A stretch of 64,000 bases of DNA from assembly GCF_026262505.1 (NCBI RefSeq), contig NC_067204.1, positions 15,602,165 to 15,666,164 of the forward strand, read 5' to 3'. The position numbers were made by a program, and so were the translations under genes. Positions 18,248-30,028 of this stretch are shown piece by piece. The notes beneath the pieces were generated by a model. It had not been told where the DNA came from. It did not search any database and saw nothing but the letters and a program-made list of their open reading frames with translations. Numbering within the stretch: the first letter of the stretch is position 1; every line of letters begins with the position of its first letter. The stretch comes from Trichomonas vaginalis G3. Its lineage: Eukaryota; Parabasalia; Trichomonadida; Trichomonadidae.

Positions 18248-19668
18248 CAATTTCTACTTGAATTCATAAGCTTTCTTGATAAATGCTGCATATTACTGAG
18301 GTTTGGAAAGATTTTCATGAAATTTAAAAGGAAATTCGTATAATAAGAGTAGACCCTTATAATAAGGGCACTTTGAAGAATGAAATTTGTTAATAGCATT
18401 TTTCCGAATGATTGATGCTTCAATAAAAATAAATACACGCCAATTTCTAGTATGATTTTTGCGATTTGGAGTTCAAGGAGAGCAAAAATGTCAAAGATGT
18501 AAAAATGGGTTGAAAGTTACAAGCTCTCAATTTTCGTCCCTTTTGTACGTTTATTATAATTGTAGCATATTGTCATCAAGCACGCGACTAACCAGCAAAG
18601 ACGTGTCCTCTAATTCCGTCCCTAGTTCAAAAATCTGGAACTATTTAAGCAAAAACATTCGATTTCAAAATCAAGCATTCTTTATTCAACGAGTAAAACA
18701 TTAAAGTATGATTTGTCATACACGGAATAATGACAAGCTCTTAGAGTATGTTTAGTACAGAGTTACTGCCAACTTGAGTTCTTGAATTTGGTAAGTTAGA
18801 ACAAAAGAAGCCATATGTCGCATCTAAGGACTTGTACTTATCAGAGTATTACTAAATGTTTAAGAATGTTAGTTATTCGTCCCAAACTCGTACGTTTCCA
18901 CGCGAATCTTGATAATAAATATACTATTTTGGACTTTTTGCAATAAATCTCTTTTTACCACATTAGCATATCTGTGTGTATGCTACTTAACCTCTTTAGA
19001 GACCATTAAGATAATGTTTTTTGATACTTTTTCAAGACTATGCCATAAAGTAAACGAATAATTTACAAAATGATATTAAAAAATTTAATTTTATTATGCT
19101 TTTATAAATATTGAGACTTTTTAGGACTATTTTAAAAATGTAAATAGATCAATCATTTTAATATTAGATAAGATAATCTAAAGACGTCAGATGTTTCAAT
19201 AACTTCAGATCAATGACTAATATGAAATTTAAGATTTGTGTTAATTTAAGAATTAACAATGGAATCTGGTTTAGAAAGATGGAAAGCATAGAGAATCTAA
19301 AGGATAAGAGAGATTAAATACAAAATGCTGCATAAAAAGGCAGATCAGTGAGAAGAAATCATGAGGTTAAAAAGGAACATTCAAATTAGAATATAACATT
19401 GCATATTACAATATTAATATTAAAGATAATACTGCACATCATTGTGCAGTGATCCATAAATCAATATTAATATCTCATATGATAAAATCTAATATCATAT
19501 TACAATATTAATATTAAAGATAATACTGCACATCATTGTGCAATTACACTATTTTAAATATTTTCATAAATAATGACTTACAAGTTAAAAAAATGTAGAA
19601 TTAACTGCATGATCCAATATTGGACCGAATGTATGTTTGAATCTATAACTGAATTCATTAATGACAAA

Positions 19669-21030
19669 AAAGTGACTCTATAACTGAGTATCTGGCTGAC
19701 AATATGCCTGAAAGTTTGAATGTGTCTAGGAATATAACTGACAGTTTGAGTGACATTTTGAATGAGGGTTTGGTTGTCAGTATAACTCAAGGTTTGAGAG
19801 AGAATATGACTCACAGTTTGACTGACAATATGACTTAGAGTTTGAGTGACAGTATGAACAACAGTTTGGGTGATAGTATGAACTACAGTATGACTGAGAA
19901 TATGACTGACGGTTTGACAGACACTATGAATTAGCTTTTTATTGAGAGTAAGACTGACGGTTTGACCGACAATATGACTGACGGTTTGACCGACAATATG
20001 ACTGACGGTTTTATTTAGAATATAACTGAGAGTTTGGGTGACAATATGACTCATAGTTTAAGAGAGTGTATGACTGATGGTTTTAGTGAGAATAAGACTG
20101 ACAGTTTGGGTGACAATATGACTGTTGATTTGAGTGAGTGTATGACTGACAATTTGAGTGACAATATGACTTCGGTTTGACAGACACTATGAATTAGCTT
20201 TTTAGTTAGAATAAGACTGACAGTTTGAGTGACAATATGACTGACAGTTTGACTGACAATATGACTGTTGATTTGAGTGAGTGTATGATTGAGAGTTTGG
20301 GTGACAATATGACTCATAGTTTAAGAGAGTGTATGACTGATGGTTTTAGTTAGAATAAGACTGATAGTTTGAGTGACAATATGACTGTTGATTTGAGTGA
20401 GTGAATGACTGACAGTTTGACTGACAATATGACTGACGGTTTGAGTGACAATATGACTGACGATTTGACTGACAATATGACTGACGGTTTTAGTGAGAAT
20501 AAGACTGATAGTTTGGGTGACAATATGATTGTTGATTTGAGTGAGTGTATGACTTACAGTTTGACTGACAATATGACTGACGGCTTTAATTAGAATATTA
20601 CTGACAGTTTGAGTGACAATATGACTGTGGTTTGACAGACACTATGAATTAGCTTTTTATTGAGAGTAAGACTGACGGTTTGACCGACAATATGACTGAC
20701 GGTTTGACCGACAATATGACTGACGGTTTTATTTAGAATATAACTGAGAGTTTGGGTGACAATATGACTCATAGTTTAAGAGAGTGTATGACTGATGGTT
20801 TTAGTGAGAATAAGACTGATAGTTTGAGTGACAACATGACTGACGTTTTGACTGACAATATGAGTGACGGCTTTAGTTAGAATATGACTTAGAGTTTAGC
20901 TGACAATTGGCTGACAGTTTGAGTGACAATATGACTGAGAGTTTGACTGACAATATGACTGACGGTTTGAGTGAGTGTATGAATGAGAATATAACTGACG
21001 TTTTGACTAACAATATGACTGACGGTTTGA
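19669..21030. repeat. 24-bp imperfect minisatellite
   Basis: Unit about GACAATATGACTGACGGTTT plus four bases, repeated roughly 55 times with many substitutions. A longer sub-block (with ACACTATGAATTAGC) recurs about three times (about 19,918, 20,180 and 20,638), showing higher-order duplication. Because 24 is a multiple of three, long frames open on both strands. I regard them as repeat artefacts. Confidence 0.85.
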
Positions 21031-21049
21031 CATCGAAATTCATTCATAT

Positions 21050-21770
21050 ATACATCAGGAGTAGTTTGAGGATAATCTGAGGAGTTTGAGGATAATCTGA
21101 GGAGTTTGAGGATAATCTGAGGAGTTTGAGGATAATCTGAGGAGTTTGAGGAGTAGTCTGAGGAGGAGTCTGAGGATAATCTGAGGAGGAGTCTGAGGAT
21201 AATCTGAGGAGGAGTTTGAGGATAATCTGAGGAGGAGTCTGAGGATAATCTGAGGATTAGACCGAGGAGTAGTCTGAGGAGTTTGAGGATAATCTGAGGA
21301 GAAGTCTGAAGATTAGACCGAGGAGTAGTTTGAGGAGTTTGAGGATAATCTGAGCATAATCTGAGGAGGAGTCTGAGGATTAGACTGAGGAGTTTGAGAA
21401 GTAGTCTGAGGATAATCTGAGGAGTTTGAGGATAATCTGAGCATAATCTGAGGAGGAGTCTGAGGATTAGACCGAGGAGTAGTTTGAGGATAATCTGAGG
21501 AGGAGTCTGAGGATTAGACTGAGGAGTAGTTTGAGGATAATCTGAGGAGTAGTTTCAGGAGTAGTCTGAGGACTAGTCTCAGGACTAGTCTGATGAGGAG
21601 GACTCTAAGGAGTAGTCTGAAGAGTAGTCTCAGGAGGAAGATCTGAGGAGGAGTCTTATGAGGAAGATCTGAGGAGGGGTCTAAGGAGTAGTCTGAGGAT
21701 GATGAGTAATCTGATAAGGAGTAGTCTGAGGATGATCTGAGGATAACCTGATGACTAGTCTAGGAGTGGT
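21050..21770. repeat. GAGGA-type imperfect minisatellite
   Basis: Irregular units of 9-18 bp built from GATAATCTGAGGAG, GAGTCTGAGG and GTAGTTTGAG. Purine-rich on this strand. Degenerates toward 21,770. Confidence 0.85.
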
Positions 21771-22196
21771 CTAATAAAAATGTAAAATATTTTCAAAAAA
21801 AAATTCTATGAATTATATTTTAATTCTTAGCATTATACTGAATAAAATAAACATAAATATCAAAATTTGAAATTGAACACGCCAAAAAATTGATAATCCA
21901 CATTCAATATTTTGTAAGTGGCGTACTTTTTGAATACTCGCCATACGCCTTGGAGTTCTCAATTTTGAATTCACCTTTATTTGGGCGACCTCAGAAAAAT
22001 ACGCCATTAAGAAAATATTGTATGAGATTTTAAATTTGAACACGCTCTACCTTAAGGAATTAAATTTATTAAGATATATTTATATATAATAAACGATTAC
22101 TTAAAAAAAGTATTTCATCGCTTATGTAAGTTTCAAAAAAATCACGAAAAAAAAAATCAAGATTAAAATTTTATTTTTAATTTTTGAATTTCTCAA
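21771..22196. other. A+T-rich stretch before the transposase fragment
   Basis: No gene supported. A 76-codon minus-strand frame (21,813-22,043) has no known motif. Confidence 0.4.
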
Positions 22197-22949
22197 ATGG
22201 CGAAATTTTTGGGCGAACAAAAAAAATGTACGCCCGGTCAAATGGCGTGTTTAACGCATCCCTATTTAGCAGCATACCACCGCATTCCACCTATAAGCAC
22301 TAATAATAGTGCAGAGGGTAAGCATAGACACATTAACGAACTTGCAAAAAAAGCAAGAAACTTTTCTACTTTCATCAAATTCATTCTGAATGATACTATC
22401 ATTAGGATTAATGAATCAATTGATCCCATTAATAAGCAAAAACGCGAGAAGAATGACTTGTTAAACGAAAAATGCATACATTGCGGATTCTCCTATAATG
22501 ATATTAATACTGATAAGAATCCTTGTAAATATTGCAAGGATTTCTTTATGAATAAGAGTCATGTTCCCTCTGCAGGCATACATGTTATGAAAATAGGAGA
22601 AAACGTAGGTGAAATCATAGAATTCCCAATCGATAAAAATGTAGGTGCTCAGGATGAACTCGTGGATCACAAAGAAAAGAGTTCGCCGATCGAAATATCA
22701 AAATACGCAGAATTTATTGATATTGACGATAAAAATAAAGCAGTTTTAGTCGTAAAACTGCTTTATAATCTTGAAACGTTCCAAGATGCCAAAGATTTAA
22801 TCAATTCTCTGGAAAAACAATCAAAAAATTATGAATCTGCATTACAAAATAAACCAGAAATTTGGTTGGAAAAATACTTGCCTGAATTAATGAAGGAAGT
22901 AAAAGATGCGAGAGCTGCTAGAATGAGATTGAAGATAATAAAGAAGTAG
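22197..22949 (+). CDS. MULE-like transposase, C-terminal fragment
   Basis: 250 residues. ISTNNSAEGKHRHINEL (about 32-48) fits the TNN..AE..H signature around the last catalytic glutamate of Mutator-like and related DDE transposases. It is followed by a helical region and a CxxC...CxxC pair (CIHCGFSY, CKYCKDF) that could bind zinc. The C-terminus is lysine-rich (RAARMRLKIIKK). Full MULE transposases are 500-800 residues and carry two Asp sites upstream. The 400 bp before this frame show neither, so this is a fragment or a domesticated C-terminal piece. It sits inside the inverted-repeat-bounded 10.8-kb tract, which it may once have mobilised. Confidence 0.45.
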   Translation: MAKFLGEQKKCTPGQMACLTHPYLAAYHRIPPISTNNSAEGKHRHINELAKKARNFSTFIKFILNDTIIRINESIDPINKQKREKNDLLNEKCIHCGFSYNDINTDKNPCKYCKDFFMNKSHVPSAGIHVMKIGENVGEIIEFPIDKNVGAQDELVDHKEKSSPIEISKYAEFIDIDDKNKAVLVVKLLYNLETFQDAKDLINSLEKQSKNYESALQNKPEIWLEKYLPELMKEVKDARAARMRLKIIKK

Positions 22950-23097
22950 AGATGATGAGTGAATAAAAACTTTGTATTAAATTTGTATATAAGAGAATTG
23001 TAAAATATAAAAATAAAGAAGTGGTTGATAAGAATTTGAAAATTCGTTGGGTGCATATAAGTTTGATAAATATATTTATGAATATTAATGTCAAATT

Positions 23098-23405
23098 GGG
23101 TGGTTGCGTGATAGAATGCTTCTGTGTATGTGTGGCGTGAGTTAGCATCGGGTGGTTGCGTGATAGAATGCTTCTGTGTATGTGTGGCGTGAGTTAGCAT
23201 CGGGTGGTTGCGTGATAGAATGCTTCTGTGTATGTGTGGCGTGAGTTAGCATCGGTTGCGTGATAGAATGCTTCTGTGTATGTGTGGCGTGAGTTAGCAT
23301 CGGGTGGTTGCGTGATAGAATGCTTCTGTGTATGTGTGGCGTGAGTTAGCATCGGGTGGTTGCGTGATAGAATGCTTCTGTGTATGTGTGGCGTGAGTTA
23401 GCATC
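23098..23405. repeat. 52-bp minisatellite, small array (6 units)
   Basis: Six units of the same 52-bp repeat as the large array at 24749. The fourth is shortened by 6 bp. It is separated from the large array by about 1.3 kb of unrelated sequence. Confidence 0.95.
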
Positions 23406-23539
23406 GTAGAGATGCGAGTTTCCGAATTTTTTTAGCCCTGGGATGTCATAACCGCTGCGGTTTTGTAAAATTTGGGATAAATTTTGACAATCCATTTTTT
23501 GTGGGATGTACGTTTATATCAATTTGCTCGGCGTTTGCC

Positions 23540-24140
23540 GAGCTATTGTACAATCCTACTCGAATTCATTACGCAGCCCTGGTCACTCAAAGGCCAGGGC
23601 ATACAATTACAAAATAGTAGAGTGAGACTCTTCTAATTTCTTCCAATCACAAGGAAGATCTTAGAAGAGCCTCACTCTACTCGAACACATTACGCAGCCC
23701 TGGTCACTCAAAGGCCAGGGCATACAATTACAAAATAGTAGAGTGAGACTCTTCTAATTTTTCCAATCACAAGGAAGATCTTAGAAGAGCCTCACTCTAC
23801 TCGAACACATTACGCAGCTCCTGCTCAACAATGAGCAGGTCTTACCACTTTGAGAGGCTTTCGTTCGAGTTCTGATGCAGATCCCAACGCGAGCGAGAGT
23901 CTCTCAAGCAAGCTTCTAATTCGTAGCTAGAGTTTCACTCTTATGAACTGGCAGCCAATTTGAGAGACTTTCGCTCGAGATCTAATGAAAAATCAGAACT
24001 CGGCCAAAAATTGCCCAAACAGGCTTGTAATTCGTAGCTATAGTATTGATCGTATGGATGTGTTGCCAATATGAGAGACTTTCGCTCGATGTCTGATATT
24101 GCATCAGACATCGAGCGAAAGTCACTCAAAACAGCTTAGA
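23540..24140. repeat. Cluster of hairpin-forming tandem repeats
   Basis: Two copies of a 122-bp unit (about 23,570-23,815), each with a CCTGGTCACTCAAAGGCCAGG hairpin and a longer one pairing TAGAGTGAGACTCTTCTAA with TTAGAAGAGCCTCACTCTA. Then three copies of a 110-120-bp unit starting GAGAGRCTTTCGYTCGA (about 23,843, 23,963 and 24,072). The last ends in a near-perfect hairpin, GACTTTCGCTCGATGTCTGA with its complement. Confidence 0.75.
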
Positions 24141-24748
24141 CATGTCTATTTTGACGGCATTAAATGATTTCATAGGAAATGTCTCAGTTGTTAATTAAGT
24201 TCACGTGAGCTTTTATGAATGAAAATAAGTAAAAAAAAAGAATTTTCTCAAAAAAATTGTGTACGCATTGAAATTTTTATCTATAAATTTAGATATGTCA
24301 TCAATAATATAATATAATTTTAAATTCGTGGAGTACACTTGGGATAATGAATATGGGCTACCCCATCCAACCTCTCAAACTTCCTCTGAATTTGGACAAG
24401 GTATCCCAATCCCAAAGACCTATCTGAATAAAATGAAATAAGTATATTATATATATTATTTATTTGCTAATAATGAGCATAAATCGCTAAAATTATGAAG
24501 AAATTAAAAATTAAAATTAGAAAAAAATGTTGATTTAATGAGAGAATATTGTATAAAAATAGAATTATTAGCTAAAATACGTATTAATTTTATGATATTT
24601 CAATCACATTAACGAAAATCGCCCATTTTTAATTCAAATGGGCGGGAAAAAAAATAAAATTCCAAAAAAAATTGAATTGGGGAAACGATAGGGGACGGGA
24701 TATGAGAAACCCCATATGTTTGGGAATTTTTCGCATCACTATAGCATC
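24141..24748. other. A+T-rich stretch, no gene seen
   Basis: Contains a small inverted repeat around AATCGCCCATTTTTAATTCA (24,617) but nothing else recognisable. Confidence 0.4.
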
Positions 24749-27700
24749 GGGTGGTTGCGTGATAGAATGCTTTTGTGTATGTGTGGCGTGAGTTAGCATC
24801 GGGTGGTTGCGTGATAGAATGCTTCTGTGTATGTGTGGCGTGAGTTAGCATCGGGTGGTTGCGTGATAGAATGCTTCTGTCTATGTGTGGCGTGAGTTAG
24901 CATCGGGTGGTTGCGTGATAGAATGCTTCTGTGTATGTGTGGCGTGAGTTAGCATCGGGTGGTTGCGTGATAGAATGCTTCTGTGTATGTGTGGCGTGAG
25001 TTAGCATCGGGTGGTTGCGTGATAGAATGCTTCTGTGTATGTGTGGCGTGAGTTAGCATCGGGTGGTTGCGTGATAGAATGCTTCTGTGTATGTGTGGCG
25101 TGAGTTAGCATCGGGTGGTTGCGTGATAGAATGCTTCTGTGTATGTGTGGCGTGAGTTAGCATCGGGTGGTTGCGTGATAGAATGCTTCTGTGTATGTGT
25201 GGCGTGAGTTAGCATCGGGTGGTTGCGTGATAGAATGCTTCTGTGTATGTGTGGCGTGAGTTAGCATCGGGTGGTTGCGTGATAGAATGCTTCTGTGTAT
25301 GTGTGGCGTGAGTTAGCATCGGGTGGTTGCGTGATAGAATGCTTCTGTGTATGTGTGGCGTGAGTTAGCATCGGGTGGTTGCGTGATAGAATGCTTCTGT
25401 GTATGTGTGGCGTGAGTTAGCATCGGGTGGTTGCGTGATAGAATGCTTCTGTGTATGTGTGGCGTGAGTTAGCATCGGGTGGTTGCGTGATAGAATGCTT
25501 CTGTGTATGTGTGGCGTGAGTTAGCATCGGGTGGTTGCGTGATAGAATGCTTCTGTGTATGTGTGGCGTGAGTTAGCATCGGGTGGTTGCGTGATAGAAT
25601 GCTTCTGTGTATGTGTGGCGTGAGTTAGCATCGGGTGGTTGCGTGATAGAATGCTTCTGTCTATGTGTGGCGTGAGTTAGCATCGGGTGGTTGCGTGATA
25701 GAATGCTTCTGTGTATGTGTGGCGTGAGTTAGCATCGGGTGGTTGCGTGATAGAATGCTTCTGTGTATGTGTGGCGTGAGTTAGCATCGGGTGGTTGCGT
25801 GATAGAATGCTTCTGTGTATGTGTGGCGTGAGTTAGCATCGGGTGGTTGCGTGATAGAATGCTTCTGTGTATGTGTGGCGTGAGTTAGCATCGGGTGGTT
25901 GCGTGATAGAATGCTTCTGTGTATGTGTGGCGTGAGTTAGCATCGGGTGGTTGCGTGATAGAATGCTTCTGTGTATGTGTGGCGTGAGTTAGCATCGGGT
26001 GGTTGCGTGATAGAATGCTTCTGTGTATGTGTGGCGTGAGTTAGCATCGGGTGGTTGCGTGATAGAATGCTTCTGTGTATGTGTGGCGTGAGTTAGCATC
26101 GGGTGGTTGCGTGATAGAATGCTTCTGTGTATGTGTGGCGTGAGTTAGCATCGGGTGGTTGCGTGATAGAATGCTTCTGTGTATGTGTGGCGTGAGTTAG
26201 CATCGGGTGGTTGCGTGATAGAATGCTTCTGTGTATGTGTGGCGTGAGTTAGCATCGGGTGGTTGCGTGATAGAATGCTTCTGTGTATGTGTGGCGTGAG
26301 TTAGCATCGGGTGGTTGCGTGATAGAATGCTTCTGTGTATGTGTGGCGTGAGTTAGCATCGGGTGGTTGCGTGATAGAATGCTTCTGTGTATGTGTGGCG
26401 TGAGTTAGCATCGGGTGGTTGCGTGATAGAATGCTTCTGTGTATGTGTGGCGTGAGTTAGCATCGGGTGGTTGCGTGATAGAATGCTTCTGTGTATGTGT
26501 GGCGTGAGTTAGCATCGGGTGGTTGCGTGATAGAATGCTTCTGTATGTGTGGCGTGAGTTAGCATCGGGTGGTTGCGTGATAGAATGCTTCTGTGTATGT
26601 GTGGCGTGAGTTAGCATCGGGTGGTTGCGTGATAGAATGCTTCTGTGTATGTGTGGGCGTGAGTTAGCATCGGGTGGTTGCGTGATAGAATGCTTCTGTG
26701 TATGTGTGGCGTGAGTTAGCATCGGGTGGTTGCGTGATAGAATGCTTCTGTGTATGTGTGGCGTGAGTTAGCATCGGGTGGTTGCGTGATAGAATGCTTC
26801 TGTGTATGTGTGGCGTGAGTTAGCATCGGGTGGTTGCGTGATAGAATGCTTCTGTGTATGTGTGGCGTGAGTTAGCATCGGGTGGTTGCGTGATAGAATG
26901 CTTCTGTGTATGTGTGGCGTGAGTTAGCATCGGGTGGTTGCGTGATAGAATGCTTCTGTGTATGTGTGGCGTGAGTTAGCATCGGGTGGTTGCGTGATAG
27001 AATGCTTCTGTGTATGTGTGGCGTGAGTTAGCATCGGGTGGTTGCGTGATAGAATGCTTCTGTGTATGTGTGGCGTGAGTTAGCATCGGGTGGTTGCGTG
27101 ATAGAATGCTTCTGTGTATGTGTGGCGTGAGTTAGCATCGGGTGGTTGCGTGATAGAATGCTTCTGTGTATGTGTGGCGTGAGTTAGCATCGGGTGGTTG
27201 CGTGATAGAATGCTTCTGTGTATGTGTGGCGTGAGTTAGCATCGGGTGGTTGCGTGATAGAATGCTTCTGTGTATGTGTGGCGTGAGTTAGCATCGGGTG
27301 GTTGCGTGATAGAATGCTTCTGTGTATGTGTGGCGTGAGTTAGCATCGGGTGGTTGCGTGATAGAATGCTTCTGTGTATGTGTGGCGTGAGTTAGCATCG
27401 GGTGGTTGCGTGATAGAATGCTTCTGTGTATGTGTGGCGTGAGTTAGCATCGGGTGGTTGCGTGATAGAATGCTTCTGTGTATGTGTGGCGTGAGTTAGC
27501 ATCGGGTGGTTGCGTGATAGAATGCTTCTGTGTATGTGTGGCGTGAGTTAGCATCGGGTGGTTGCGTGATAGAATGCTTCTGTGTATGTGTGGCGTGAGT
27601 TAGCATCGGGTGGTTGCGTGATAGAATGCTTCTGTGTATGTGTGGCGTGAGTTAGCATCGGGTGGTTGCGTGATAGAATGCTTCTGTGTATGTGTGGCGT

Positions 27701-28499
27701 GAGTTAGCATCGGGTGGTTGCGTGATAGAATGCTTCTGTGTATGTGTGGCGTGAGTTAGCATCGGGTGGTTGCGTGATAGAATGCTTCTGTGTATGTGTG
27801 GCGTGAGTTAGCATCGGGTGGTTGCGTGATAGAATGCTTCTGTGTATGTGTGGCGTGAGTTAGCATCGGGTGGTTGCGTGATAGAATGCTTCTGTGTATG
27901 TGTGGCGTGAGTTAGCATCGGGTGGTTGCGTGATAGAATGCTTCTGTGTATGTGTGGCGTGAGTTAGCATCGGGTGGTTGCGTGATAGAATGCTTCTGTG
28001 TATGTGTGGCGTGAGTTAGCATCGGGTGGTTGCGTGATAGAATGCTTCTGTGTATGTGTGGCGTGAGTTAGCATCGGGTGGTTGCGTGATAGAATGCTTC
28101 TGTGTATGTGTGGCGTGAGTTAGCATCGGGTGGTTGCGTGATAGAATGCTTCTGTGTATGTGTGGCGTGAGTTAGCATCGGGTGGTTGCGTGATAGAATG
28201 CTTCTGTGTATGTGTGGCGTGAGTTAGCATCGGGTGGTTGCGTGATAGAATGCTTCTGTGTATGTGTGGCGTGAGTTAGCATCGGGTGGTTGCGTGATAG
28301 AATGCTTCTGTGTATGTGTGGCGTGAGTTAGCATCGGGTGGTTGCGTGATAGAATGCTTCTGTGTATGTGTGGCGTGAGTTAGCATCGGGTGGTTGCGTG
28401 ATAGAATGCTTCTGTGTATGTGTGGCGTGAGTTAGCATCGGGTGGTTGCGTGATAGAATGCTTCTGTGTATGTGTGGCGTGAGTTAGCATCGGGTGGTT
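24749..28499. repeat. 52-bp minisatellite, 72 near-identical units
   Basis: Unit begins GGGTGGTTGCGTGATAGAAT and ends GTGGCGTGAGTTAGCATC. Counting along the array gives 72 units. The only length changes are one 2-bp loss (about 26,543) and one 1-bp gain (about 26,655), with scattered single substitutions such as TCTATG for TGTATG. Units abut with no spacers, so this is not a CRISPR array. 52 is not a multiple of three, so frames rotate. Confidence 0.97.
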
Positions 28500-28609
28500 T
28501 CATCACAAATTTTAACCCATCCAAATCTTATTAATTATTAAAATTCTTTTACAATTTCTGATGTATTTTTTGAAAACATTTCATATGCAATATTTCTCCT
28601 TTTCTTTCC
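28500..28609. other. Junction between minisatellite and right inverted end
   Basis: A+T-rich. No feature seen. Confidence 0.3.
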
Positions 28610-29328
28610 TCAAATCTTCAAATATTAATAACTTTGGATATGAAATTATTTGGATCTTTTATGAATTTTAAATGTCTTTCTTAATATCAAATCGATTAAA
28701 TTATTAATATTTTCTAAATTATGCCTTAAAAATCCAAATATAAAAAATCGTAAATAAAAAATATATTTTTTATTTTTATTTTGTAAATAATCCGTTTACT
28801 AAATGGGACTGTATCATGAAAGTAACAAAAATCATTATTTAACAAGATTCAAAACTGGTGCAACGAAATGCACATTGATTTTGTAGTGTAACAAAGAGAG
28901 ATTTATTGTAAAAAGTACAAAATAGTATATTTATTATCGTGATTAGCGTAGAAATGTATGAGTTTGGGACGGATTTCTGGTGCATTCATAACTAAAGTGA
29001 TACATTGTCTGGAGCAAGTTCAGATCTTTAACTTATGGCTTGTTTGGTGCTAACTCACCCAATTTAAGTGCACTAGAGGGGATTTTGTCTGTAATGAGCA
29101 TGCACCTTGAGTTGTTGCTTGGTCCGTGTACGAAAGATAGTAATTTAATACTATACTCGATTAAATGTGAATTTCTAATTTTGAATTTGCGTTTTTTCCT
29201 GAAAATAGTTACAATATATGAAAGAGTTGGCAAAACTAGAGGACACGTCTTTAAGGGTTTGGCTCGTGCTTCATGTTAATATGCCGAAACTAAAATAAAC
29301 GTATATTGGGGGTCGAAAATTGAGAGCT

Positions 29329-30016
29329 CATATCTTTAAGTGTGTAAAAATGGAAAAGTCAATTTCATCAGATAGGAATTATATGCTATGGATAGTTTAA
29401 TAAGTCACTCATACTGGCGTATGAAGTGTATGCCCATTCTAATTTGTTAGATTGGTGTAAAAATATAATCGGAAGAAAGTATTCAAACTTAATGGAATTA
29501 AGAAAAAGTAATAACATTAGCTTAAAGCATATAACAACAGAAAAATCAGGTGCGGATTTGATAATCGTTCAAAAAAATATGACATATTGTTTTGATCAAT
29601 AGGTAAACGATTATTTATTTTGTAGTTATTATATGTTGGAGCACATCCTGAATCCAAAAATAAAAATATTAATATCCTCTCAACTAAATAATGTTAAGAA
29701 AAATTGAATTGCCCGAAAAAGCCGCCCTTTTGTAAACTCAAAAATACTAATGCATATAGCATTAAAAAAATTCTTTTTGATATTTCGCCTTTTCAAATTT
29801 CAAGTTGACTTCTCAAAAGTAATTTATAAAAATCGTTGGGGTGGTTAATCGGAAAAAATCATCTCGTATGGATATTCTTATTATAATTGTTTATAATTGA
29901 TTTATATTCAAAGCTTACTCACTTTTGCAATCTTATATAATTTCTTTAATGGAACTAAAATCATCTAAAATTTTTTTTTAAATTTAAAAGTTTTATAAAA
30001 CTTTTTCTGATATGAG
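29329..30016. other. A+T-rich intergenic DNA
   Basis: No gene, RNA or clear repeat seen. Confidence 0.4.
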
Positions 30017-30021
30017 TCATT
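30017..30021 (+). promoter_or_regulatory. Trichomonad-type initiator (TCATT)
   Basis: TCATT, within TCATTTT, lies with its A (30019) ten bases before the ATG at 30029. This matches the TCA-Py-A/T initiator and very short 5' leaders known in trichomonads. Confidence 0.65.
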
Positions 30022-30028
30022 TTTGAGG

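Larger units (their letters stand above)
18522..29328. mobile_element. Candidate 10.8-kb transposon with diverged 0.7-kb inverted ends, loaded with minisatellites
   Basis: About 18,522-19,240 is homologous, inverted, to about 28,610-29,328. Aligned landmarks are AGCTCTCAATTTTCG, GTACGTTTATT / ATACGTTTATT, GACGTGTCCTCTA, CGTCCCAAACTC, AATAAATATACTATTTTG and AGTAAACG...ATTTACAAAAT, all in the same order. Between them are a MULE-like transposase fragment and four repeat arrays. No target duplication is obvious at the outer ends. It could be one large, old Mutator-type element or two unrelated copies of a 0.7-kb repeat in opposite orientation. Confidence 0.5.

Noticed and set aside
19578-20317. 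Minus-strand frames with SHIVTQT repeats
   Set aside because: A 24-bp period gives long frames on both strands automatically. No start context or domain.
26405-26722. Minus-strand frame with MLTHATHTQKHS repeats
   Set aside because: A by-product of the 52-bp repeat. It exists only where two small length changes happen to keep the frame open.
24749-28499. CRISPR-like array
   Set aside because: Units are contiguous with no variable spacers and the organism is eukaryotic, so it is a minisatellite.
29040-29279. 79-residue frame MFGANSPNLSAL
   Set aside because: Inside the right inverted repeat of the 10.8-kb tract. The matching left repeat has no corresponding frame.
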